DNA from: DASUNP01 sp035249305
GTDB lineage: Bacteria > Acidobacteriota > Blastocatellia > UBA7656
Length of the DNA stretch: 64,000 bases
Direction: 5' to 3'
Assembly (NCBI GenBank): GCA_035249305.1
Contig: DATFGQ010000033.1
Span: forward strand, 1-64,000
A program made the position numbers and the translations under genes. Of this stretch, positions 53,008-61,337 are shown one piece after another; positions within the stretch are counted from its first letter, which is position 1; each line of letters starts with the position of its first letter. Under the pieces are notes generated by a model. It saw only the letters and a list, made by a program, of their open reading frames with translations. It did no database searches and was not told where the DNA came from.

Positions 53008-54648
53008 TCAGGGTATTTGTGCGCGCCGTAACGCAACGCGTGATAATTGTAATCGAGCGCCCGGCGGTAAGGCCGGCGTCAACCTTGCCAGGGACGTTGC
53101 GTTAAGCGGCCCTTGAAGCGGCTCGCCGAGCGCGCCGGGGGCTTTCGCGCCCGGATTGAGAGCCCTGTCGTAGCTGTCCCAACGATTCCAGTTTTCGGCT
53201 CCGTTTAGCGCAAAGATTGTGAGGCCGACAGAGTTGGGCCGCAGCAGCCCCGTGCATCTAGCCAGGACTTCGTGCGGCGCTTCTGTTATGCCTGTGTTCA
53301 GGCCGCCGTGGACAGTCTTGACCCCAAGCTGGAACTGGCTGGGAGAGAGCCCAACCTTATTAGTGGCGTAATCGATGATCTCCTTGTGCCATAGCGCCAG
53401 ACCTGCGCCTGAAAGATTGGCGTCATACGCCATGGGGCGAATCAGGATGTTTGGAAGCCCTAAGCCTATCTTGTATGGCGTGGCTCGCACGGAGCCTAGT
53501 GCTAGCACGGGGGGCGGACGCAGACCAGTCCTCGGGTTAGGAGGACCCTGAAAAGCCTCTTCGTCTGAAATCAGTCCTCCCGCCGCAACAGCTAGCAGCA
53601 TACTCCTCTGGGCCAGTCGCAAACCCAATGTGCGGCAGAAGAGTGTGAATTGATTGCCGAGGTTTCCGCCGAGTGTCTCAATATCCAATCCGAGGCCGTC
53701 GAACCTGCTGCGGGCTTCAAGAACCTGCGCGGCGGGGTCCAGAGACAAAGTGAGCAGAAAGTGAACGATCATCCTGGCGTATTCATCGAAAGTCGGCGAA
53801 CGGTTTGGGTTTTCAAGCCATGCGTTGAAGCGATCTCCAATGCGCGGCTCAGTCACAATGCCGTAACCTGCCAGGATCTGGATTCCCTGAGAGTGACACA
53901 TCCTCACCATGTCCCGGTAGAAATTACTGCGCTGATTATCGGTGGCCCCTTGAAGAAACATCCTATCGAATGTCATTCTCAACGGGAGCAAAGGCGTCGT
54001 TATAGGACCACCATCATTGCTGATTGTGCGCAACAGCGTCACGTCATCGATGATCCCTCTTCCTCCCGAAATGTTGGGCTCGGTGACGAACTGAGGAGCG
54101 GCCCACACCGAGAGCCGCATTCGCCGGAGAGGGGTTTGCTGAAGCTTGAGATCCGCCAATACCTTCAGCAAAGCCGCGAGAAGCCGCGACGGCAAATCCG
54201 AACTAAGTGGCAAGGGTGTTTCGCCAATTCGCTTTCCACCGTTCGCCGGTCCACAATCAGGAGAGAACTCGCGGCGAAAAACGATCATCGGCGGTCCCGA
54301 TGGGTTATCCGGGTCAGGCAGCAGTATCGCGTCCTTGTCCGGTGGAATTACCGTCCACCAGGTCTTGCCTAACTTCAAAGCTCGCTTGGCAGCCTTCTCC
54401 CAGTTCACGCAGTAGATGCCGGCTAACTTGCCTGACTTGACGGCCTCAAGCAGCTCGACGGCGTCGGCGCTGGTCGCGGGGTTCTTAGACCCACGCACGA
54501 GAGCGTGTTGAGCGGGTATGCTGATGCGCGGGTCTATGACATCCTTCGTCGTGTAGGTAAGCACGCGCGGAATTACAGTGGGAGGGGTCGGGCTGGTGCC
54601 TATGCCCGCGACCCCTTCTTTTCGCTCTGGAAAGTATATATAAGCCAT
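53008..54648 (-). CDS. modular protein with GH18-like C-terminal domain
   Basis: The 546-residue protein starts MAYIYFPERKEG after a well-placed GGAG. Its first 150 residues are the module shared with the gene at 52981. The rest looks like a TIM barrel with FDGLGLDIE at 316-324, close to the GH18 chitinase motif DGxDxDxE. Asp322 and Glu324 are kept, but the middle Asp is Gly320. The FALNGAENWNRWDSYD end also suits a glycosidase. No signal peptide. It may cleave chitin-like or peptidoglycan glycans; activity is uncertain because of the substitution. Confidence 0.68.
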   Translation of the reverse strand: MAYIYFPERKEGVAGIGTSPTPPTVIPRVLTYTTKDVIDPRISIPAQHALVRGSKNPATSADAVELLEAVKSGKLAGIYCVNWEKAAKRALKLGKTWWTVIPPDKDAILLPDPDNPSGPPMIVFRREFSPDCGPANGGKRIGETPLPLSSDLPSRLLAALLKVLADLKLQQTPLRRMRLSVWAAPQFVTEPNISGGRGIIDDVTLLRTISNDGGPITTPLLPLRMTFDRMFLQGATDNQRSNFYRDMVRMCHSQGIQILAGYGIVTEPRIGDRFNAWLENPNRSPTFDEYARMIVHFLLTLSLDPAAQVLEARSRFDGLGLDIETLGGNLGNQFTLFCRTLGLRLAQRSMLLAVAAGGLISDEEAFQGPPNPRTGLRPPPVLALGSVRATPYKIGLGLPNILIRPMAYDANLSGAGLALWHKEIIDYATNKVGLSPSQFQLGVKTVHGGLNTGITEAPHEVLARCTGLLRPNSVGLTIFALNGAENWNRWDSYDRALNPGAKAPGALGEPLQGPLNATSLARLTPALPPGARLQLSRVALRRAQIP

Positions 54649-54710
54649 CGTCTCACTCCGTTAAAGACAACGCCTCAAGATTGACGCCGGTCGCGCCCGC
54701 CGCGTAATCA

Positions 54711-55481
54711 TCAAACGGGGGCGGCGTTGAGGACGGCCGCCGATAAAGCTCCCAGCCTGATTCTGCTTCGCGCGTGATCCATCACCCATTGGTTAGCGCC
54801 GTTGCGAGTCAACCACACGATGCTGTGCCAGAAAGTAAATGGGCCGGGACTGATACGAGTCCAGGGAATGCCCTCAGCCCTGTTTCTCGTGATAACCCAT
54901 TCGGCGAAACTCTTTCGATCTACTAAGTCTCTTGCGTCGGCCTGGGTTATAGCGCCGTTGAGCAGTCGCAGCCGCAGGCCGTTGGCCGCGGGGAGCACGA
55001 CGTCGGGGAACCCCGGCGCATCTATCGCAAATATCCTGTTGTGCCTCGGCGTTAAACATTCGTCATCGTCGCGATGATCGTCGTGTGTGCCCATGGGCTG
55101 AAATTGCAGGCGTGTCCATACTCCCGCCCTTCGCTGCCAGAATGAATTGCGCCTCGTCCTTACGATGTCGTACTCCATGCCCGGTCGATGGCCGGCGATC
55201 GTGAATTGGAGCTCCATGCCGTTGCTTGCCGTAGGCCCGCCACCGAAATTGACACTGATGCCGAGATTTATAGGACAGAAATTACAACAATTATCCGCGT
55301 GGGTGGTCCCCGTGTTCACGAAAGTCACATTAGTAACGCGGGGCAACGGCGCCCGAGCGGGCGCGGTGCCTTCTCCCACGAAGCCCGCGATACCCTTATT
55401 GCGGCAAGGGCCACACCCGCACCCCGCGCCGCAGCCGACATAACCCAGCGCCGGTTCTTGTTGAAAACGCAAGTAAGACAT
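54711..55481 (-). CDS. uncharacterised Cys-rich island protein
   Basis: The 256-residue product starts MSYLRFQQEPALGYVG and then has a cluster of cysteines (GCGAGCGCGPC) and a second Cys group (NCCNFC near residue 65). The remainder is beta-rich with Asp/His-rich DDHRDDDE and a Trp-containing C-terminus. No family is recognised. The ATG at 55481 follows AAGGAGG with a 12-base gap; a GTG four codons upstream is too close to that site. Metal binding by the Cys clusters is possible. Confidence 0.62.
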   Translation of the reverse strand: MSYLRFQQEPALGYVGCGAGCGCGPCRNKGIAGFVGEGTAPARAPLPRVTNVTFVNTGTTHADNCCNFCPINLGISVNFGGGPTASNGMELQFTIAGHRPGMEYDIVRTRRNSFWQRRAGVWTRLQFQPMGTHDDHRDDDECLTPRHNRIFAIDAPGFPDVVLPAANGLRLRLLNGAITQADARDLVDRKSFAEWVITRNRAEGIPWTRISPGPFTFWHSIVWLTRNGANQWVMDHARSRIRLGALSAAVLNAAPV

Positions 55482-55531
55482 GACGAATCGCACCCTCCTT
55501 GTGTTGGGCTAGTGACGAGCCCGCTTTCTCA

Positions 55532-57493
55532 TCAACCCGCGGCCCTTCTCGCAATCAATCTTGTTCTGACCGGAGCGCCTGGAAGCAACGCATAGCGAAC
55601 GTCGGAGCGCGAGCGAAGGCTCGATAGCTGTCCCGATTCGGCGGCGGCGAGAGCGCGGAAAACATTATTCAACATGCCTAGAGCCATATTCCTTTGCAGG
55701 AGCGATACGGCCACAGGCCCGGCGCGCCTCTCCCGCGCGTCCGCCTCGAACAGCAGCGTGTAGACGTCTATATAACGCGCCACCAGGCCGGACGCTTTAA
55801 CCTGATCGACCGACATGCCGCTGGCCAACATCTGCCGGATCGAGGGTAATCGATACGGGTGATCGGCCCCCGTCGGCGGGTGAGGCTCGACCCAGTGATA
55901 GACCCACGGCGGCGGCGCTTCGGCCCTGATCTGATTGTCGAGCTCAACCCGTCGCAGCCGCAGCAGCGCGCCTACCCATGCGCGAGCTTCAGCAAAGCCA
56001 CGATCCAAAACCTGTATGAAGTTGGCGTCCGTTAGCCTCAAAGCTCTGATCTCGTCCGCCATGTTGCGGCCGGCATCTTCGGCGATCATGTCGTTGAGCG
56101 GGTCCGGCCCGAATATGTCCCATTGCTCCAGATGCCACAGCTCGTAAGCTAGAAAGAGTTCGCGAATGCGGTCCCTGCCTAAATGAGCAAACTTAACGCC
56201 GGTCGCCCAATGCATGAGCTGGCTTTCATTCTTGAAATCGTCGCCGACCAGGTCCGTGTCCTGACCCGCCCCGAGCCTCCTCCTCGTAGCGCAGTCGAGC
56301 CAGTTCAATGTGCGCCGCCCGCCTATCAGAAAGTCCACGTCGATATGATCGAGCGTGCGGCGATTAGCCACCCTCAATATCTCGGTCGCGGCCCCGCCGA
56401 AATTCGCGGGAATCCACTGGAACTGAGGGACGGTGCGCAGCAACGGTGATAGCGGGGAGTTGAACAGGGGAGTGCTGCACTCCCAGTTGTCGCAGTCAAC
56501 GGTCAGACATTGCGGGTGCTGCGGACTACAGCCGGCAGTCGTGCAGAGGTTGGTGACGAAGCCGCTGGTGTTCTGCTGCGAGATGCGCGCTATTGCCAAC
56601 GCAGCCGTCGCGGGATTGGGCGCCGCAAGATACTCGGCCAGATAACGCGACCTTAAGACTCGGGAGAAATTGCTTCCCGCAACCGTCTTCGGTCGCTCGG
56701 CGGCTTTCCTGGCCTCCTCGCGAATGTGCTTCAAAATGTCTTCGACTTGCTCGCTCACCACGGTTGTCGAAAGAAAGACCTCTACGCGGCGGTTCTGCCT
56801 GCGGTTGGCTTCCGTTGTCGGCGGCGCTTTTAGTTGAGTCGCGCCGAACCCTCGCGCCTGCCATTCGATCCGAGCCGCGATAGAAGCGCCTACGTGAGCC
56901 TGGAGCCGGACCAGCACCTGATTGGCCCGCTCCTCGCTCATCTGCTTTTCGCGTTCTAAATTCCGCGGCGTGTCGTGATCGGCATGACCGTTGATCTGTA
57001 CCGAACGGACAGGTTTGCAGCCCGGCTGGTGACTTGCGATTATCGTATTGCCGACCTCCGCAACGATGGCCTGTTGATCAGGCGGAAGCTCCTCTACGCG
57101 ACGGAGGTATCGCCCCCATCCTAATATTGTTCGCTGGAGGGTTCGTTCAAGCGAGGGACAGACGGAAGTCACCTCTGTCCTCATCAGCGCCGCCCGCAAC
57201 GCCGCTTCGGTCTTCGTCCCTACTACGCCGTCGACGAATAATCCCTGCTGCTGCTGAAAGGCGCGGATCGCGGTAAGGGTCTTTGTCCCGACAACGCCAT
57301 CGACGACCAGGCCGCTCCCGAGCACGCGGTTCAAGGAGCTCTGCACCCAGCGAACAAAATTATTGCTACTCGCTTCAGACAGCGCGCCGCCCCAGGCGGC
57401 GGCGTGACCTGCCAGCCGCCCCGGCCCCTTCGTCGGCGCGGTCGGGCGGTTGTTGCCGCGCGCCGACTCCTCTTTAACGTAGAAATAAGCCAT
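55532..57493 (-). CDS. peptidoglycan-binding and OmpA-like domain protein
   Basis: The 653-residue protein starts MAYFYVKEE. A PG_binding_1 domain lies at about 40-102 (VDGVVGTKTLTAIRAFQQQQG, with a repeated VDGVVGTKT). An OmpA C-terminal-like domain lies at about 138-242 (VQINGHADHDTPRNLEREKQ start, SEERANQVLVRL, NRRQNRRVEVFL). Both should bind peptidoglycan. The remaining 400 residues are unassigned and helical, with an ELWHLEQWD segment. There is no signal peptide, which is odd for an OmpA-like protein. ATG 57493 keeps the shared start. Confidence 0.8.
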   Translation of the reverse strand: MAYFYVKEESARGNNRPTAPTKGPGRLAGHAAAWGGALSEASSNNFVRWVQSSLNRVLGSGLVVDGVVGTKTLTAIRAFQQQQGLFVDGVVGTKTEAALRAALMRTEVTSVCPSLERTLQRTILGWGRYLRRVEELPPDQQAIVAEVGNTIIASHQPGCKPVRSVQINGHADHDTPRNLEREKQMSEERANQVLVRLQAHVGASIAARIEWQARGFGATQLKAPPTTEANRRQNRRVEVFLSTTVVSEQVEDILKHIREEARKAAERPKTVAGSNFSRVLRSRYLAEYLAAPNPATAALAIARISQQNTSGFVTNLCTTAGCSPQHPQCLTVDCDNWECSTPLFNSPLSPLLRTVPQFQWIPANFGGAATEILRVANRRTLDHIDVDFLIGGRRTLNWLDCATRRRLGAGQDTDLVGDDFKNESQLMHWATGVKFAHLGRDRIRELFLAYELWHLEQWDIFGPDPLNDMIAEDAGRNMADEIRALRLTDANFIQVLDRGFAEARAWVGALLRLRRVELDNQIRAEAPPPWVYHWVEPHPPTGADHPYRLPSIRQMLASGMSVDQVKASGLVARYIDVYTLLFEADARERRAGPVAVSLLQRNMALGMLNNVFRALAAAESGQLSSLRSRSDVRYALLPGAPVRTRLIARRAAG

Positions 57494-57509
57494 CGTTAGC
57501 ATTCGCAGC

Positions 57510-58658
57510 TCAAGGATTCAGCTTCGCAATAATGCTGTCCAATTCCTTCCCCAGCGTTACGAAGTCCAGCGCCGGCGGCTCTTTCGAGATGACCGCCGCG
57601 ACGTACTCAAGCCGCCTTCCTCCCGGAGGCTGGCGGTTCACGTGTATCGCTTCGTGATAATAGGGAGAGAGAATGCCGCACTTGTTCGGCGATGCCCCAA
57701 TTACGCCCGGGAGCGAATTCACTCCGTCGAGAAGCCCAGGCTCCATGCATTTCAACCTCAGCACACTGGCGATCTCATTCGATGACGCCTGATTGACCAG
57801 GCGACCCTGCGCGAGCAAGGTGAAGTAGGTTGCCGCCGATAGCGCCGTTATGCAGTGCCGGGGCAGTTTAGGAAACGGGCTGCCCGACCATGTGATCGCA
57901 GGCTTGGCGTAGGCGGCGTTCAGCCACAGCCCGCCCTGCTTTTCATCGAACAGGCCCGACTGAAGCGCCACCGAGCCGATGTACTCGAAGCCCAGAGCAA
58001 GGATGAGGGCGCGCGCGTCCGAGTTCGAATGTATCGCAGGCTTCCGCCGCAGCTTGGCCTCCACCGTGCTGCCGGACTTTTCTACGAACGTGAAAAGCCC
58101 CGCCAGTTTTGGTTGAGTCGTAAGCCCCGCCTTCTTCCACTCATTCGCGATGGAGAGTTGCAGCGCGCTGGCCTTCGTGATCCCTTTGAGCGCGGCAAAG
58201 GTGTCCAAGTCGAAGCGCAACTGGTAGGCCGCGTACAACGCGAGTATCTTAGGCAGGCTCGCTCCCTCCATCTCACTGCCTGGGTTGAACGACCAGAAGC
58301 CGCCGAAGATAGGCGTGTGGTGCTTCACTTCCGTCAGGTCCACGAGCGCTATCCGCAGATTCACGTTCGGCGACACCGCCGACGAGTACTTGGTCTGAAT
58401 TAGCTTGTCTACTTCCTTCTGGAGGTTCGCGCGCCGCGAGTCGGTCACCTCTACGTAGCCCGGCTTCATGCGCGCGACCGTCATCACGTCGGCGTTCGTG
58501 TCCGACAGCAGCCCCGCACCGGGATGGAGAGCCTTCCGCACGTGATAATGCGTCAGCAGAATCGGCTTCGGTGTCTTCTCTCCGAGCCCATTTATATGCG
58601 AGCCATAAAAGTATGACGGCGGGAGTCGCCCTAATTGATCCCTCGTCCTCACGTACAT
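57510..58658 (-). CDS. serine beta-lactamase-fold (class A-like) protein
   Basis: The 382-residue protein starts MYVRTRDQLGRLP. The middle contains the class A/PF13354-like active-site helix EMEGASLPKILALYAAYQ, giving an SxxK Ser-Leu-Pro-Lys, and a later NKCGI segment where KTG would be. TYFTLLAQGRLVNQ and the YVAAVIS end also fit the fold. There is no signal peptide, unlike true beta-lactamases and DD-peptidases. It may act on cell-wall peptides or be a non-canonical hydrolase. Confidence 0.66.
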   Translation of the reverse strand: MYVRTRDQLGRLPPSYFYGSHINGLGEKTPKPILLTHYHVRKALHPGAGLLSDTNADVMTVARMKPGYVEVTDSRRANLQKEVDKLIQTKYSSAVSPNVNLRIALVDLTEVKHHTPIFGGFWSFNPGSEMEGASLPKILALYAAYQLRFDLDTFAALKGITKASALQLSIANEWKKAGLTTQPKLAGLFTFVEKSGSTVEAKLRRKPAIHSNSDARALILALGFEYIGSVALQSGLFDEKQGGLWLNAAYAKPAITWSGSPFPKLPRHCITALSAATYFTLLAQGRLVNQASSNEIASVLRLKCMEPGLLDGVNSLPGVIGASPNKCGILSPYYHEAIHVNRQPPGGRRLEYVAAVISKEPPALDFVTLGKELDSIIAKLNP

Positions 58659-58714
58659 GGCAAACCTCGTTCTATTTCGCAGGCAGACGCGCTATTGACA
58701 TATCTTTAGTTTTC

Positions 58715-59872
58715 TCAAGCAATCCGTAGCAACCGCATGGCGTCGGCAAGGATGAAGCCGGTATCTCTCTCCCCGCGGCGCACTCTCTCCGTGTCACGCC
58801 GTATGAAGACATCAACTCTGGCCGGAACCATAGTCACCGTGAGCTGTGCCCCGACATCGTTCCACCGGCCAAAGCGCGTTCGCTGATCAACGGTGATCGA
58901 CTGCGAAGAAGGACTAAAGGGGCTGACGACCTGGATGTCGACCGGTGCGGCCGGATTTGCGCCTGCAACTCTGGGCCACCACAGCGATACTTTGTAGAGA
59001 CCCGCCTCTGGAAGATTGACGCTCAGCATCGCGGGCGTGCCCGATGCGCTCGGCCTAGTCCTCCAGAAGCGGGAGCCATACGGGTCGCGTGGCCCAGCGC
59101 AAAAAGCGTTGGCAATCTGTCTACGGCCTGCCGCTGCCCACCCCGAAGGCGGTCTAGGGCTGCTAGCCGCCATAGCTACGAGTCGTATGGGACGGGTGGA
59201 CGGAGTGCGCCCATCCCACAGGAGAAGCCTCCGGTAATACTCCCAATCCCAATACGGTCCCGGATCGGAGTGATGGCCGGGCACAAGGTCGCTGTGCCCG
59301 ATCACTGTTGCCTCTTGTATGTTGTTTGTGTCTATGCCAAAGACTTTTATGGCGAACCCGTGGAAGCTGGCGATCTCGCGCACGAGAGCTGCTGACCGCT
59401 CATAAAGCAGCGTGGTATACGGCGCCGAATCATTGCATATGTCGGCATGCTCAATTCCGATGCTGTTCTGATTGTAGGGTCGAGCATGGAAGGCTACGTT
59501 CGCCTCGCGCACCATTTGAGTAATCGCGCCATCACGGTCGATGATATAGTGCGCGCTCTTCCCTTCGCCCGTGGGCTGTGCTACCCAGGCTCTTATTTGC
59601 CTTTGGGCGGCTGACTCCGTTCTGGTGCCCAGTCCGGCCAGAGTATGTATAACCACACGGCAGATTCTTCGGGGCCAGGTCGTAATGGGGCGACAGGTAT
59701 CACTATTAGGCTGGTTTTGAAAGCTGCACCATCGGTTACTGTGTGCCGGCACAAAGCGAGCCGATGTTGAATCTGGAGGGGGGCCGGCCCGCTCTTGCCC
59801 TGGACCTTCGCACGTATTAAGCGGCGTCTGCTCGGCCAATAAGCCTGATAATCGACTGCGATAGATATACAT
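58715..59872 (-). CDS. N-acetylmuramoyl-L-alanine amidase with golvesin-like C-terminus
   Basis: The 385-residue protein starts MYIYRSRLSG. The Amidase_2/PGRP domain (about 65-215) has candidate zinc ligands His76 (VVIHTLAG) and His193 (VIGHSDLVPG), and Asp203 (SDPGPYWDW), with Glu141 in IGIEHAD. It would cut the stem peptide from MurNAc. The C-terminal 145 residues resemble golvesin-type beta-sandwich binding domains (GLYKVSLWW; FILADAMRLLR). No signal peptide. ATG 59872 matches the shared start; a frame from 59884 adds MGPI. Confidence 0.85.
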   Translation of the reverse strand: MYIYRSRLSGLLAEQTPLNTCEGPGQERAGPPPDSTSARFVPAHSNRWCSFQNQPNSDTCRPITTWPRRICRVVIHTLAGLGTRTESAAQRQIRAWVAQPTGEGKSAHYIIDRDGAITQMVREANVAFHARPYNQNSIGIEHADICNDSAPYTTLLYERSAALVREIASFHGFAIKVFGIDTNNIQEATVIGHSDLVPGHHSDPGPYWDWEYYRRLLLWDGRTPSTRPIRLVAMAASSPRPPSGWAAAGRRQIANAFCAGPRDPYGSRFWRTRPSASGTPAMLSVNLPEAGLYKVSLWWPRVAGANPAAPVDIQVVSPFSPSSQSITVDQRTRFGRWNDVGAQLTVTMVPARVDVFIRRDTERVRRGERDTGFILADAMRLLRIA

Positions 59873-59907
59873 GATTGGCCCCAATCAACGAACCAGTCGG
59901 GTGCTAT

Positions 59908-61314
59908 TCAAATCCATCCCTTGCGCCGCCAGAAAATCTCCCATTCGACGAGCATTCGCCGCGCGTCGTACCCTGCTTCACCGAGCGTCTCTTCCGCCCA
60001 GCGCCGCACGGCCGTGTTGTAAGAAAAACCGCGCGGCGGCGTCACCGCCCAGAGCTGCTGGTCGGGCGCTTTGCCTCTTATCATCGCGCGCCATTTCTTC
60101 ATCCGCCCCCTGATCAGAACCGAAGTGCCTAGCAGCTTCAGCAGTCGCGCCGGATAGATCAAAAGCCAGCACGCCAGCAGGCCCGCTTCCGGCGGCAACG
60201 TGCCGAGCATTCGTTTCATGTCATAGATGACTTCTTCACGCGAATACTTGTATTGCGCCTTGCTCAAATACTCTTGCGGAATCCGGTCACGCGCGGCGGC
60301 GGCGCTTTCTTTCGCGGGGGCCTTGTCGCGCGCCGTCGGTTTACGGTCGCGGCTCGCCGTCGGATCAAAAACGGGCCAGAGACGATAGACACGCTGCCCA
60401 GGATAAAGCTGTCTGGTTGAGGCGCGCGTCTCGAAGGGATAGCGAGTAGGCTTGAAAAGCTCCGGCACGTTGAGCATCTGCGCCTTGTCTCGCGTCAGCG
60501 GATGGAACTGCGTATGCAGACCGCTGTCGCCGAGCTCGGCGGCGGCCATACGGTCGACGGCCATCGTGCGCTGGGCCTCGTAAACTTGCGCGTAGCACTC
60601 GATCACCTCATCCGTCAGCCGCCCGGGGTGTTTTAATTGGGGCGCAAGCTCTCTGCCGATCTTCGAGAAAGGGAGCTTTAAATAGATTCCGGGGTCTTCG
60701 AGAATCTTTCGGTAGCCCGGCGATTCTTCTGATTGCGGTCGGCTCTCGGCTTGGTGAGCCTCTTCCCGAATGGTGTCTTGCTGCCGGACTTCTGTTTGAG
60801 CCGCCTGCGGCTCCGGGTCGGGCGCTTTTTTATTCGATTGCTCGCCCGTCGCGGGGCAGACCTCGAAGACTCTTCCGCCCTCGTCTCTCACAAGCTCGCC
60901 GAGCCGACGAAGCTCACGGCCTTGAACCTCATAAAAGTTTCCGGCTTCATCCGTAACCACTTCGCCGACGCTCCTCAACCCCGCGCGCTTTCCATCGATC
61001 CAGCACTCTATCTCCTGCGCGCCGGTCGGCGCTTCCGGCAGAAGGCTGCGAGGCTCGGCTTGCGGCGCGGCGAGTCTTCCTCGACGACGCCCGCCGTTGT
61101 AGAGCGAGGCGGCATCCTTTTCGGCGAGCATCGATGTCTGCTCTATTCGCAGTATCTTCATTCTTCGCGCGACGGGCTCGCCTTGACCTGACGGGGGCTG
61201 AAACTCTTCCTGGATTGCCACGAGCAACATACTCGCGCCGGCCCGCTGCGCTCCCGGACGGCTCAAGACTTGCGAGGGGACTCGTCTGCCCGGCGGCGGA
61301 TGATGCTTTCTCAT
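59908..61314 (-). CDS. uncharacterised island protein with repeated DE-G-FEV motif
   Basis: The 468-residue product begins MRKHHPPPGRRVP after a near-ideal AAAGGAG ribosome site. The first third is disordered and basic. Near residues 110-150 a short motif is repeated (GEVVTDEAGNFYEV and GELVRDEGGRVFEV). A Gln/Glu-rich linker and a helical C-terminal domain with many Tyr, Arg and Trp follow (PQEYLSKAQYKYSREEVIYDM; VEWEIFWRRKGWI). One hydrophobic helix (PPEAGLLACWLLIYPARLLKLL) could be a membrane segment or buried helix. No family recognised. Confidence 0.65.
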   Translation of the reverse strand: MRKHHPPPGRRVPSQVLSRPGAQRAGASMLLVAIQEEFQPPSGQGEPVARRMKILRIEQTSMLAEKDAASLYNGGRRRGRLAAPQAEPRSLLPEAPTGAQEIECWIDGKRAGLRSVGEVVTDEAGNFYEVQGRELRRLGELVRDEGGRVFEVCPATGEQSNKKAPDPEPQAAQTEVRQQDTIREEAHQAESRPQSEESPGYRKILEDPGIYLKLPFSKIGRELAPQLKHPGRLTDEVIECYAQVYEAQRTMAVDRMAAAELGDSGLHTQFHPLTRDKAQMLNVPELFKPTRYPFETRASTRQLYPGQRVYRLWPVFDPTASRDRKPTARDKAPAKESAAAARDRIPQEYLSKAQYKYSREEVIYDMKRMLGTLPPEAGLLACWLLIYPARLLKLLGTSVLIRGRMKKWRAMIRGKAPDQQLWAVTPPRGFSYNTAVRRWAEETLGEAGYDARRMLVEWEIFWRRKGWI

Positions 61315-61337
61315 GCTGTCTCCTTTCGGTCGCGAGT

